Below are positions 1-6,400 of a stretch of 7,014 nt of DNA, piece by piece (within the stretch, counting starts at the first letter, position 1; each line of letters begins with the position of its first letter). The stretch comes from Verrucomicrobiales bacterium (GTDB taxonomy: Bacteria > Verrucomicrobiota > Verrucomicrobiia > Verrucomicrobiales > SKLO01). The notes beneath the pieces are model-generated. The model saw only the letters and a program-made list of their open reading frames with translations. It was not told where the DNA came from and did not search any database. The DNA is taken from the NCBI GenBank assembly GCA_007123195.1, contig SKLO01000487.1:1-7014 (forward strand), written 5' to 3'. The position numbers and the translations under genes were made by a program.

Positions 1-1181
1 CCGGCGGCGAGCATCGCCCGGGCCATGTCCTGCTCGTCCCTGCCGAGGTGTTCGGCCATGGCGATGACCGCGCCCGGCAGCGCGGCGCAGGCGCCGGCGG
101 TGGGCGCGGCAACGATGACGCCCATGCTGCTCTTGACCTCCATCAGGGCGGTGACGTAGGCCACGATCAAATTCAGCGCGCCGCCGTCCAGCAGTTGCCC
201 GTCGCGCATCATCTGGTGGAACCGGCCGCTCTGCGGTCCGAGCACCCGGTCGTCGTAATGGGTGCCGGCCAGCCCCTGGGCGACCGATCTGCGCAGGATG
301 CGGATGATGTGGACCATCTGTTCCACAACCTGTTCCTCGGTGAGACCGCCGCGGGCGCACTCGTAGTCCACTGCCAGTTGCCACAGCGGAGTCATGCGAT
401 CGCCGTCGTGCTCCAGCATGCCGCTGCAACTGGAAAACGGCACCCTGATGCCGGACCGGGTCGGCACCGGCAGCACCGGCGACAGCCGCTTGATCACACG
501 CGCGCGCGGCCGGAGGTGATCGAGTTCGACAAAGCGGTCGGCCTTGACCTGCAGCAACCTGCCGCCGTCGATTTCGTGAACCATGACCCGGTCGGCGCCG
601 AGGTCGCCCTCCACCGCGGTGTCCGCGTCCAGCCAGGCCAGGGTCTCATGGCTGCCGCCGTCCATGTGCAGCGCGACGTCGTCGATGGAAACCACCTCCA
701 TCATGCCGCCACCGGTGGAGATGGCGATCAGCGAGTGCCGCTCGCGCTCGTTCTCCAAGGTGAGCCGGTAGGTGTTCGGATGCGGGTCGCCGACGTCGAC
801 GGTTTCGATCCGCAGATCGATTCCGGCCTGCTGGAGCGCGCCGGCGGAATCAGGCAAGCGCTCGTCATCGGCGTCCCAGCCGAGCAGACCGCCGAACAGA
901 CCCATGTCGGAGCCCTGGCTGTCGTGGGTGGTGGGCAGCGAGCCCTCGCGATCGAATTCCACCAGCACGCGGCGGATGTCGCCGTCCATCAGGTCGCGCG
1001 CCAACCGGCCGATGCGCAAGGCGGCGGCGCAGTGCGAGCTGGACGGGCCGCGCATGACCGGGCCGATGACGTCGTTGAAGATCGACACCGGGGTGGTTTC
1101 GGCCGCCGTCGCAAGGGACGGATGTTCGGCCGGAGGCGCGGCCGGTTGGGGTGGGGAGAGCGTGGACGAGCTTTGATTCAT
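1..1181 (-). CDS. sdaA: L-serine ammonia-lyase (serine dehydratase), iron-sulfur-dependent, single-chain form, C-terminus cut off
   Basis: Deaminates L-serine to pyruvate and ammonia in the cytoplasm using a [4Fe-4S] cluster. I translated the minus strand from the ATG at 1179-1181 and obtained 393 residues with no stop before the window edge, so the 3' end is missing. Residues 1-31 are a Pro/Ala/Ser/Thr-rich extension. The beta domain starts near residue 33 and carries the signature GPSSSH at 45-50, followed by Cys where Thr is usual. A GGG-MEVV stretch at 157-164 closes it. Residues about 169-240 form a linker or degenerate regulatory domain. The alpha domain follows and reaches the diagnostic GVIVAAPTAGAC at 354-365. 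The other cluster-ligand cysteines of the family lie further C-terminal, outside the window. An AGGT lies 3 bases before the ATG, a weak ribosome site, and an in-frame TAA lies upstream near 1240. The family is certain; the subtype and the symbol are less so. Confidence 0.93.
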   Translation of the reverse strand, partial: MNQSSSTLSPPQPAAPPAEHPSLATAAETTPVSIFNDVIGPVMRGPSSSHCAAALRIGRLARDLMDGDIRRVLVEFDREGSLPTTHDSQGSDMGLFGGLLGWDADDERLPDSAGALQQAGIDLRIETVDVGDPHPNTYRLTLENERERHSLIAISTGGGMMEVVSIDDVALHMDGGSHETLAWLDADTAVEGDLGADRVMVHEIDGGRLLQVKADRFVELDHLRPRARVIKRLSPVLPVPTRSGIRVPFSSCSGMLEHDGDRMTPLWQLAVDYECARGGLTEEQVVEQMVHIIRILRRSVAQGLAGTHYDDRVLGPQSGRFHQMMRDGQLLDGGALNLIVAYVTALMEVKSSMGVIVAAPTAGACAALPGAVIAMAEHLGRDEQDMARAMLAA

Positions 1182-1202
1182 GACCTGCGCGGTAAATAGG
1201 TG

Positions 1203-1237
1203 AACTGGAAACTGGAGATTGGAAATTGGAGATTAGG
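1203..1237 (+). repeat. Heptanucleotide tandem repeat, tract 1 (consensus RAYTGGA)
   Basis: Five consecutive 7-bp units: AACTGGA, AACTGGA, GATTGGA, AATTGGA and a degenerate GATTAGG. The tract begins about 20 bp upstream of the serine dehydratase start codon, on its 5' side. It belongs to the same degenerate family as the tract at 2443-2491, in the same orientation. Such AT-richer heptamer tracts stand out from the GC-rich surroundings. Confidence 0.85.
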
Positions 1238-1252
1238 TTCTCATGATGAACC
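1236..1252. repeat. Short inverted repeat (GGTTC / GAACC)
   Basis: Arms GGTTC (1236-1240) and GAACC (1248-1252) enclose the palindrome TCATGA plus one extra base. A second small dyad, CCAC-TT-GTGG (1251-1260), follows directly. It could be a regulator site or the base of an RNA structure in the leader of either divergent gene. No regulator family is recognised. Confidence 0.45.
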
Positions 1253-1258
1253 ACTTGT

Positions 1259-1300
1259 GGATCTCGGGCGGCTCACCCATCGAGACGCCCGCCGATGTCC
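1259..1300. repeat. Imperfect inverted repeat with 14-nt arms
   Basis: The left arm (1259-1272) and right arm (1287-1300) are complementary at 10 of 14 positions, with two 2-nt internal mismatches and a 14-nt loop. Alternative stems exist within it: CGGGCG (1265-1270) with CGCCCG (1286-1291), and TCTCG (1262-1266) with CGAGA (1281-1285). These could be mutually exclusive folds. This is seen directly in the sequence; any function is inference. Confidence 0.45.
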
Positions 1301-1308
1301 CCCAGAAC

Positions 1309-1320
1309 TCGTTGCAACGA
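1309..1320. repeat. Perfect 12-bp palindrome TCGTTGCAACGA
   Basis: A gap-free 12-bp palindrome in the divergent intergenic region. Its size and placement would suit the binding site of a dimeric regulator, but I cannot assign it to a known operator, and a 12-bp palindrome alone is modest evidence. Confidence 0.4.
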
Positions 1321-1351
1321 AGGCGCTCATATTCATTCTGGCGATGCCCCC

Positions 1352-1369
1352 TTTCCCTTTCAGGGGAAA
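1352..1369. repeat. Inverted repeat TTTCCC / GGGAAA
   Basis: Six-base arms at 1352-1357 and 1364-1369 separated by a 6-nt loop. It is not followed by a U-run on either strand and lies between divergent genes, so it is not a convincing terminator for either. Confidence 0.45.
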
Positions 1370-1375
1370 CGAACG

Positions 1376-1406
1376 CCCGCGGCCGGCGGACGGCCGGCCC
1401 GGCGGG
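1376..1406. repeat. Strong GC hairpin, 12 bp with a 2-nt bulge
   Basis: GGCCGGC (1381-1387) pairs perfectly with GCCGGCC (1393-1399) around a 5-nt loop. The stem continues, after a CG bulge at 1400-1401, with CCCGC (1376-1380) pairing to GCGGG (1402-1406). The strand of action is unknown because the structure is nearly symmetric. No T-run follows, so an intrinsic terminator is unlikely. A repetitive extragenic element or a leader RNA structure is possible. Confidence 0.55.
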
Positions 1407-1508
1407 AACGATCCCCTCCCCGCTTGATGCCTTGGCGCGCGGTACTCGTCAACGAAAACGGATGAATCCGGCAGTGCCCAAACGTAGGATAGACCTGCCC
1501 CTGAATCC

Positions 1509-2444
1509 ATGGAAACCGTCCACCAGCGCGACCGCGTCGAGGCGCGCCAGTTGCTGCTGGCGATGCGGGTGTCGTTTGCCTTTGGCATCGCGTTCCTGCT
1601 GATCAAGGGCGGCGGCGCCTGGTATACGGGATCGGTGGCCCTGCTCGGGGACGCGGCGGAGTCGGTGGTGCACGTGTTCGCCGTGGGCTTCGCCTTGTTC
1701 TCGCTGCATCTCTCGCTCAAGCCGGCCGACCGCTCGCATCCCTACGGGCACGCCAAGATCGGTTTTTTCTCGTCGGGCTTCGAGGGGGCGATGATCCTGA
1801 TGGCCGGGTTGTTTGTGTCGATGGAAGCGATCCGCGACATGACCGGCGACGGGCCGCGCATCGAGGCGCCGCTGGTGGCGCTGTGGCTGACGGTCGGGAT
1901 CGTGCTGGCGACCGGTGGTCTCGGCTGGTATTTGCTGCATACCGCCAGGCGGCGGCGGTCGATCGTGCTCGAGGCCAACGGCCACCATGTCTTGACCGAC
2001 TGCTATACCAGCCTCGGCGTGCTGGTGGGGTTGCTGCTGACGTGGCTGAGCGGGTGGGCCTACTGGGATCCGATTTGCGCGCTGGTGGTGGCGGCCAACA
2101 TGTTGCGCTGCGGGTTGCGGCTGATGCGCCGTTCGTTCAACGGTCTGATGGACACCGCCGATCCGGCGATGGATGATCAGTTGCAGGAGAGCATGCAGCG
2201 CGAGACATCCAGCCGGGGCGTGAAGTATCACGCGTTGAGGCACCGCGACCTCGGCGACTCTCACTGGGTGGATGTGCACCTGCTGTTTCCGCCCGGGGTG
2301 ACGCTGCGGGACGCGCACGAGGTGGCGACCGAGATCGAGCGTGCGGTGGCCGGTTCGCTGGAGGTGCCGGTGCAACTCACCACCCATTTGGAATCGATCG
2401 AGGATCACGACCGGCTGCACGGCAGTCCGGTGGGTGATGGTTAA
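1509..2444 (+). CDS. Cation diffusion facilitator (CDF) family metal-ion/proton exporter
   Basis: Predicted inner-membrane antiporter that moves divalent metal ions such as Zn, Fe, Co or Cd out of the cytoplasm in exchange for protons. It has 311 residues, normal for the family: a membrane domain (about 15-215) and a cytoplasmic C-terminal domain (about 218-297). Compared with my memory of E. coli YiiP, spacing is nearly gap-free. The second site is kept (Asp74, His77, His81 in PADRSHPYGH). The TM5 pair is kept (His160, Asp164). The C-terminal dimer-site residues are kept (His241, His257, His270, His293, with Glu295 for Asp). The TM2 pair is Glu51/His55 instead of Asp/Asp or His/Asp. The WDP motif is at 186-188. 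The ATG at 1509 is the first one after an in-frame TAG at 1485, but no Shine-Dalgarno is visible; Met19 is an alternative. The stop codon overlaps a heptamer repeat tract. The transported metal cannot be named. Confidence 0.93.
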   Translation: METVHQRDRVEARQLLLAMRVSFAFGIAFLLIKGGGAWYTGSVALLGDAAESVVHVFAVGFALFSLHLSLKPADRSHPYGHAKIGFFSSGFEGAMILMAGLFVSMEAIRDMTGDGPRIEAPLVALWLTVGIVLATGGLGWYLLHTARRRRSIVLEANGHHVLTDCYTSLGVLVGLLLTWLSGWAYWDPICALVVAANMLRCGLRLMRRSFNGLMDTADPAMDDQLQESMQRETSSRGVKYHALRHRDLGDSHWVDVHLLFPPGVTLRDAHEVATEIERAVAGSLEVPVQLTTHLESIEDHDRLHGSPVGDG

Positions 2445-2491
2445 TTGGTAACTGGTAACTGGTAACTGGTAATTGGTAATTGGTAATTGGG
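2443..2491 (+). repeat. Heptanucleotide tandem repeat, tract 2 (consensus AAYTGGT)
   Basis: Seven consecutive 7-bp units: one AATTGGT, three AACTGGT, two AATTGGT and a final AATTGGG running into a G-rich stretch. The first unit overlaps the TAA stop of the CDF gene, so the tract is untranslated from that gene. Units vary at the third base (C/T) in blocks, as expected from unit duplication. It fills about half of the 91-bp gap between the convergent CDF and hydrolase genes. Confidence 0.93.
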
Positions 2492-2535
2492 GGGCGGTTG
2501 TTGGGGCGGGGCCGTTTCCGGGTTCGATGCGTGGG

Positions 2536-3381
2536 TCAGCGCCATGATTCGCGCCAGAATCCGGTGACCTCGCCCCACCAGGGCGCCTGTCGGCTGAGGT
2601 CCATGGTGTTGTGACCACGCCCGGGCTGGACCCAGCGGCGCTTGGTGCCTTGGTAGTCATCGAACAAGCGCTGGCTGAGACGCGGGGGGATCACCTCGTC
2701 GCTCTCGGCGATGACCACCGCCACCGGCCCAGGGTAACCGGACAATGGTCCTTGGCTGTCGTAACGATCGCGCAGCAGCCACGATACCGGCAGCCAGGGA
2801 AAGTGTGACCGGCCGACATCCACCAGGCTTGGGAACGGACTGATCAGCAGCAGGGCGTCGACCTGCTCCGGGCGCTTGCCGGCGAGGTGGGTGGCCACGC
2901 CGGTGCCGAGGGATTCACCCACGATCACCACCCGCGGGTGCTGGTCGTTGAGTTGGGCCAGCGCTTGTTCGGCGGCTTTTTTCAGGCTGCGCTCGGTGGG
3001 CTGGCCGGGGCGCGAGCCGTAGCCCGGGTATTCGAGCAGGTAAACATGCCAGCCTTCGCCGCCGGTGTTGCGCGGGTCGCCGAGGGCATCGGCGTAGTAG
3101 CCGCGGTGGCCGGCGTGGCCGGCGTTGCCATGAATCACCAGCACGGCGGCGGCTTCGGGTTCGGCGGCCTCCGGCGCCCGTTGCCAGCCGATGCGGTCGC
3201 CGCCGGCTCCGCTCCATGGCTGCAACCCGGCGGCGGCGGCCTGGCGCGTCAGGGTCGGTTCATCGCCTCGTTGCGGGTAGTAGATCATCTGGCGCTGACA
3301 ACCCGCGACCAGCAACACCATCACCGCGTAGATGAGCAGCAGGAGGCCGACGGCGCGGGTGATGCGGGTGCGCATGCGCAT
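2536..3381 (-). CDS. Membrane-anchored alpha/beta hydrolase (BEM46/ABHD13-like), possible lipoprotein
   Basis: Probable serine hydrolase facing the periplasm or membrane; substrate unknown. It has 281 residues. Residues 8-27 are a hydrophobic N-terminal segment ending in VAGC, a plausible lipobox with Cys28, though a simple signal anchor is also possible. The QRQMIYYP motif at 29-36 is typical of anchored members of this family. The hydrolase fold follows: oxyanion-region HGNAG at 84-88, nucleophile elbow GESLG with Ser157 at 155-159, acid Asp228, and His257 in GRGHNTM. The triad is complete and correctly ordered. The start is the ATG at 3379-3381; a second in-frame ATG sits two codons later, and no clear Shine-Dalgarno is visible. 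It begins 19 bp after the stop of the large exported protein on the same strand, so it is probably translated from a shared mRNA. Esterase, lipase-like or peptidase activity are all possible. Confidence 0.9.
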   Translation of the reverse strand: MRMRTRITRAVGLLLLIYAVMVLLVAGCQRQMIYYPQRGDEPTLTRQAAAAGLQPWSGAGGDRIGWQRAPEAAEPEAAAVLVIHGNAGHAGHRGYYADALGDPRNTGGEGWHVYLLEYPGYGSRPGQPTERSLKKAAEQALAQLNDQHPRVVIVGESLGTGVATHLAGKRPEQVDALLLISPFPSLVDVGRSHFPWLPVSWLLRDRYDSQGPLSGYPGPVAVVIAESDEVIPPRLSQRLFDDYQGTKRRWVQPGRGHNTMDLSRQAPWWGEVTGFWRESWR

Positions 3382-3400
3382 GGCAGGTGAAAGGGCCCGG

Positions 3401-6400
3401 TCAGCCGATCAGGGTGGCGGCGGCGGTGTCGGCGGGCGCGTCGCCGGGGTCGGCCGGGTCGGACTCGTCTGACTTGTCGGACTGATCCGCATCATCCGCC
3501 TCATCCGGTTGATCGGCCTTGGCCTCGTCTTCTGCTTCAGCTTTGCCGTTGGCGAGGTCGTCGCGCAGTTGCTTGGCGTCGCGGTAGTCGACCTCGTCCT
3601 TGCAGTATTTCAAGAACAGGTCGAGGTCCTCAATCGCCTCTTCCGGCCGGTCGAGGGCGGCGAGGATGCGGGCGCGATCCCAGTAGAGGGCGTAGTAGGT
3701 GGGCACCATGTCGATGGCGTCGTTGATCGCCTCCAGCGCCTCCTGCCACTGTTCCTGGATGCGGCGGGCGGTGGCGATCAGGATGTGGCGGCGGAAGGTG
3801 CTGCCGACGCGCGGGGCGACCGATTCCAGCCAGCCTTCAGGCACTCCGTCGGCCTTGTCGCCGAGGGTTTCGGTCAGGCGCAGGGCGCGCAGGGCGTCGA
3901 TGACGTCGGCGCTGAGCCAGGATTCCTGGAACAATCGGTGGGTGGCGCGGCCGGCGGCGCTGCGGGCGGCATCCAGCTCGGCGTCGAGCCCGGCGGCGTC
4001 CATGGCCGGCAAAGTCAGCGGCAGCATGGTGTCCTCGAACATCAACGAGGATTCCATGCTGTTGAGCACGCGTCGCAGGCCGTCGCGATCGTCTTCGGAC
4101 AAGCCGGCACGGAGCAGGAGGCGGGTCTTCAACTCGTTGCCCACCGGGTGGTTGACGCCGGAAAAAACGGCGTGCCAGTCGATGGTCTCACCGAGCCTCT
4201 CGTCCACCTGGGCGCGGGTGATGCGGAGGATTTCGCGGGTGCGCGGCGCGTCGTCGCGCTGCTTCCACGGCTCCAGGACCTCGAACAAGGCGTCGCGGTC
4301 TTCCGGGTCGTCGATGTCGATGAACTCCGGCGAATACAGCACGGTGATCGACCGCCGCACATCATCGGTCTCGTGTTCCAGCAGGCCGGCGGTGAGTTTG
4401 AGCGCCAGTTCGGGATCGGCGTTGTTGAAGTTCGCGTGGCGGATGAGGTCGTGCCAGAACTCGGTGCCGCCGAGGCCGACGCGCCCTTCCTTGACCAGAT
4501 ACAACTTCACCGCCAGGGCGTCGTCGCGATCGAGGTGGTCCAGCTCGTGCACGTCGCGCAGGTCGTCCAACACTTCCGGCTTTTCGATGGTGTCAGGGTC
4601 CAGGTGTTGCAGCACCAGCTCCGACAGCGGTTGGTTGAGTGCGTCCAGTTCCTCGGCGGCGCGGCGCAGGCGGGCGATGTTGAGGATCAATTCGGCGCGG
4701 AACGGCTCGGTCTCGACGGTGAAGTTGAAGTCGTCGCTGCGCTCGGCCATTTTCGCCAGCAGGTCGGCGCGGCCGATGCGGGCGAGCTGGGTGGCGATTT
4801 CCACCGTGATCGATACCGAGGCGCGATCCAGCGGGCGTCCGGCGCGCTGGTCGAAGATGGCGTAGAGCGCGTCGCCGTCATAGGGGTCCGGGGTGATGAA
4901 CTCGGCGATGATCTCGGCGGTGGCGAGTTGGTTTTCGTCGAACAACCCGCTTTCCGGCAGCTCGAGGTAGCTGATGGCATGGGGATCAAAGCGCGAGGCC
5001 GCCGCCGCCAGCGCACGGGCCAGCACGAAGCTTCGCAGGCGCTCCGGGTAGCGGTCGTCCTCGACCACATCCAGCACCAGCCGGTGGGCTTCGGCGCGCG
5101 AGTGCATCTCGTTGTAGAGCAGGTCGACCGCGCGGCTGAAGGTTTCGAGCTGCACCGGCAGGGGCATTTCGGGGTCGGAGGCGACCAGGATGTGGAGCTT
5201 GAAAATCTCCGGCGTGGAAAACAGGTTCTCCGGCTGGGCGAGCACGGCTTCGAGATCGCTCAAGCGGGGATCGTCGAGCGATTGCGGGTCGGCTTGCTCG
5301 AACCAATCCAAATTGCGCGCATCGGTCCAGTCGCGCACCGCCTGGTGGAACAGGTCGATCGCCATGCCCTGCTGGGTGAGCAGGGTGAAGCGTTGTTGCA
5401 AACGCTGGTAGGCTGCGGGGTTCTGCCGCACCTCGGGATTCTCCAGTTCCTCGCGCAGCAGGCGGGCCTCGTCATCGCGGCGACCGCTGGCGTTGAGCAG
5501 GTCGGCCAGCGTGGCCACGGTGGCGGCGCGATCGAATTCGCGTTCGTCGCCGTCGAGGGCCTGCTGCAGCTGGCGGATCGGGGCGTCGAGATCGCGGTCG
5601 AGCGTCAGCAGGATCAATCCCCACAGGCGGCGGATGGCCTGCGAGACGGCGTCGTTGGGCTGGGGTTCGGAGCCGAATGCCTCGACCTGTTCGAGGGCTT
5701 TTTCGCCGTCGCCTTGATCGATGTAGGCCAGGGCCAGCATCAGCTGGCGCTGGCGGCGCTGCTGCTGGGTCACCGGCTCGAGGGCCTCGTTCATGGCGAT
5801 CAGCAGTTGCTGGAGGTTTTCGCTGTGGTTGGGCGCCAGCCGCACGCCGTTGGGGCTGACGGCGGTGGACCATTCGCTGACGCCGCTCGGCAGCCAGCGG
5901 GCGGCATGGGCGAGGATGTCGAGAATGTGGAAGTATTCCTTCTGACGTCCTTCGCGGGCGGTCATGATGAGCGCCTGCTGGACCCGATCGATCTGGCCCA
6001 GATAGGGTATGACGATGTGATCCGCCTCGGGTTCCACACCGACGCGGGTGCGCAGTTGCTGCCACTGCGGCCACCAGCGGTCGCTGCGCTCCCAGTGGGC
6101 CGCGAGGCCGCCCTCGATGGCGGCGGCTTTCCGCAGGTCTTCGATCTGCCAGTTGGCCTCGGCGCCGGCGATCACCGATTCCGGCAGGGCGGCCAGGCGT
6201 TCGGCCAGTTCGGCGGCCTGTTCGCGCTGGTCCAGTTGCAACAGGATCAGCAGACCGCGCAGCAGGCCGTCGGCCTCGCGCGGGGCGTCCTCGCCGTCGG
6301 CGGTGAGTTGGCCGTAGATTTCAACCGCGTCGTTGTAGCGGCGCTGGGATTCCAGCGCCTCCCCAAGGGCGAGTTTGAGGGCGGGGGCGGCCTTGGCCGG

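Larger units (their letters stand above)
1182..1508. other. Divergent intergenic region rich in short repeats and dyads
   Basis: This 327-bp gap separates the divergently transcribed serine dehydratase and CDF genes, so promoters for both should lie here. I see no convincing coding region: the open frames crossing it have no recognisable protein sequence. It contains a heptamer repeat tract (1203-1237) and at least five inverted repeats between 1236 and 1406, listed separately. For the CDF gene the only promoter-like element I noticed is TAGGAT at 1485-1490, a 4/6 match to a sigma-70 -10 box with a poor -35 (ATGAAT, 1462-1467). I do not call it a promoter. No tRNA or recognisable riboswitch was seen. 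Confidence 0.7.

Noticed and set aside
48..1199. Long plus-strand open frame antisense to the serine dehydratase
   Set aside because: The minus strand gives clear family signatures (GPSSSH, AAPTAGAC) throughout; the plus-strand translation is low-complexity His/Gln/Arg-rich, a GC-rich shadow.
865..1254. Minus-strand open frame starting in the intergenic region upstream of the serine dehydratase
   Set aside because: It is out of frame with the serine dehydratase, translates the heptamer tract and yields Arg/Pro/His-rich sequence with no recognisable domain.
1241..1427. Small protein in the divergent intergenic region on either strand
   Set aside because: Open frames exist but have no ribosome site or recognisable sequence and cross several inverted repeats.
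2443..2491. CRISPR array
   Set aside because: Units are 7 bp and directly contiguous with no spacers, so this is a simple tandem repeat.
2489..2511. Possible G-quadruplex after the heptamer tract
   Set aside because: Only three separate runs of three or more G are present with usable loops; the fourth is missing.
2445..2535. Intrinsic terminator between the convergent CDF and hydrolase genes
   Set aside because: No GC stem followed by a T-run was found on either strand; termination here must be Rho-dependent or unrecognised.
1449..2660. Long minus-strand open frame crossing the CDF gene and the convergent gap
   Set aside because: It overlaps a certain CDF gene and runs through the heptamer tract, giving an artefactual NYQLPVTSYQL-type repeat peptide, then enters the hydrolase out of frame.
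3699..4865. Ser/Arg-rich plus-strand open frame inside the large exported protein gene
   Set aside because: Composition is typical of the antisense of an Asp/Glu/Leu-rich GC-rich gene; no motif and no plausible start context.
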